NCBI RefSeq assembly: GCF_002250115.1
Contig: NZ_CP019985.1
Location: 62,001-126,000, forward strand
From: Shouchella clausii
Lineage (GTDB): Bacteria > Bacillota > Bacilli > Bacillales > Bacillaceae_D
Direction: 5' to 3'
DNA length: 64,000 nt
Every line of letters starts with the position of its first letter. Position 1 is the stretch's first letter. The notes under the pieces were generated by a model that was given only the letters and a program-made list of their open reading frames with translations, made no database searches and was not told where the DNA came from. Made by a program: the position numbers and the translations under genes. Of this stretch, positions 63,516-64,000 are shown one piece after another.

Positions 63516-64000
63516 TTATTTTTGAAAGGAACCGACATAATTCTTTAATGTGCCGATGGGTGTAGAGCTAATCTCAATCACATCCCCTACCGCTAATGTG
63601 AAATCGTTATCGGGAACAATACACGTGCCCGTCAATAAGACCGTTCCAGGTACGATGTCATTGTCGCGTATTAGAAACTCTACTAATTCCTCTAGTTTTC
63701 TTTTTAATTGACTCACACTTGCTGACCCCTGGAAAACAACCTCGTGCTCCCTGCTAATCGTACACATAATCGAAAGCTCATATGGATTTTCAATGCCAGT
63801 TGGCATAAGAATGGCTGGGCCAATGGAACAAGATTTTTTCCACACTTTCGCCTGTGGCAAATATAAAGGATTTTCCCCCTCAATATCTCTGCAACTCATA
63901 TCATTTCCTAATGTATAACCAATGATCTCTTCCCCTTCGCCAATAACTAAGCCTAGTTCAGGTTCAGGAATTTGCCAGTTTGAATCACTTCGGATCAATA
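63516..64000 (-). CDS. FAH-family protein, 5' end beyond window (2-keto-3-deoxy sugar-acid dehydratase-like)
   Basis: At least 160 aa are visible; the reading frame continues past the right edge, and members are usually near 300 aa, so the N-terminal part is missing. Visible motifs: PEPELGLVIGEGEEIIGYTL, NDMSCRDIEGENPLYLPQAK, CSIGPAILMP and a C-terminal GTVLLTGTCIVPDNDF. The EGENPLYLPQAKV segment is typical of FAH-fold sugar-acid dehydratases (AraD1-like). It probably acts before the DapA-family enzyme in the same operon (inference). Confidence 0.82.
   Translation of the reverse strand, partial: LIRSDSNWQIPEPELGLVIGEGEEIIGYTLGNDMSCRDIEGENPLYLPQAKVWKKSCSIGPAILMPTGIENPYELSIMCTISREHEVVFQGSASVSQLKRKLEELVEFLIRDNDIVPGTVLLTGTCIVPDNDFTLAVGDVIEISSTPIGTLKNYVGSFQK

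Noticed and set aside
1-64000. CRISPR arrays, tRNA or rRNA genes
   Set aside because: No regular short repeats with spacers and no cloverleaf or rRNA-like segments were recognised on reading both strands.

Overview
The window reads as chromosome of a low-GC Gram-positive Bacillaceae, most likely an alkaliphilic plant-polysaccharide degrader close to Shouchella (Bacillus) clausii or B. halodurans. This is inferred from strong AAGGAGG-type ribosome binding sites with frequent TTG/GTG starts, CcpA-type cre sites, a class D sortase, an Sda-like sporulation checkpoint protein, an Adc/Zur zinc system, and yte/yes-type pectin operons. No rRNA, tRNA or CRISPR array was seen.

Layout. 1-3.3 kb: a sortase and its probable surface-protein substrate, cut by the left edge. 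4.1-5.3 kb: an Sda-like protein and a secreted AA10 lytic polysaccharide monooxygenase. 5.5-9.8 kb: a complete sorbitol PTS operon (regulator, GutM, IIC, IIBC, IIA, sorbitol-6-phosphate dehydrogenase) with a clear promoter and a palindromic operator. 9.9-24.9 kb: a long rhamnogalacturonan/galacturonate operon (membrane AraC regulator, oligosaccharide ABC importer, esterase-like hydrolase, GH43, GH105, YteS-like lipoprotein, DUF624 protein, YteT-like oxidoreductase, UxaA, UxaB). 25.0-27.0 kb: a divergent AraC regulator and a secreted PL10 pectate lyase. 28.0-38.3 kb: a second importer operon run by a YesM/YesN-like two-component system, with a GH95 fucosidase and an NAD-dependent sugar/uronate dehydrogenase. 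A GH31 alpha-xylosidase is divergent from it (38.7-41.0 kb).

41.0-42.9 kb is a group IIC intron sitting directly behind a 28-bp palindromic terminator. Then come an MFS/ROK sugar pair, SelO and DinB (43-47.6 kb), assorted housekeeping and accessory genes (FAH-family hydrolase, peptidase E, alpha/beta hydrolase, dCTP deaminase, FeoB-like transporter; 48-53.2 kb) and an IS110-family element (about 53.3-55.0 kb). 55.1-60.9 kb is a zinc-starvation locus: a CobW-family GTPase and a ZinT-like lipoprotein, each with a Zur-like box, followed by adcA-adcC-adcB. The right edge (61-64 kb) holds a catabolic cluster of aldehyde dehydrogenase, DapA-family lyase/dehydratase and FAH-family protein, probably for sugar acids.

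How it works together. Secreted PL10 and other enzymes probably make pectic oligosaccharides that two CUT1-type ABC importers bring in. Cytoplasmic GH105, GH43, GH95 and GH31 enzymes trim them, and UxaB/UxaA feed galacturonate-derived tagaturonate toward 2-keto-3-deoxygluconate. cre-like sites at four promoters or starts indicate carbon catabolite repression.

The most unusual items are a histidine-rich module present three times across the two zinc-binding lipoproteins, a structured RNA candidate with M-box-like sequence upstream of a sugar-binding protein gene, the intron that has separated a shared terminator from one of its two genes, and long perfect inverted repeats between the zinc genes.
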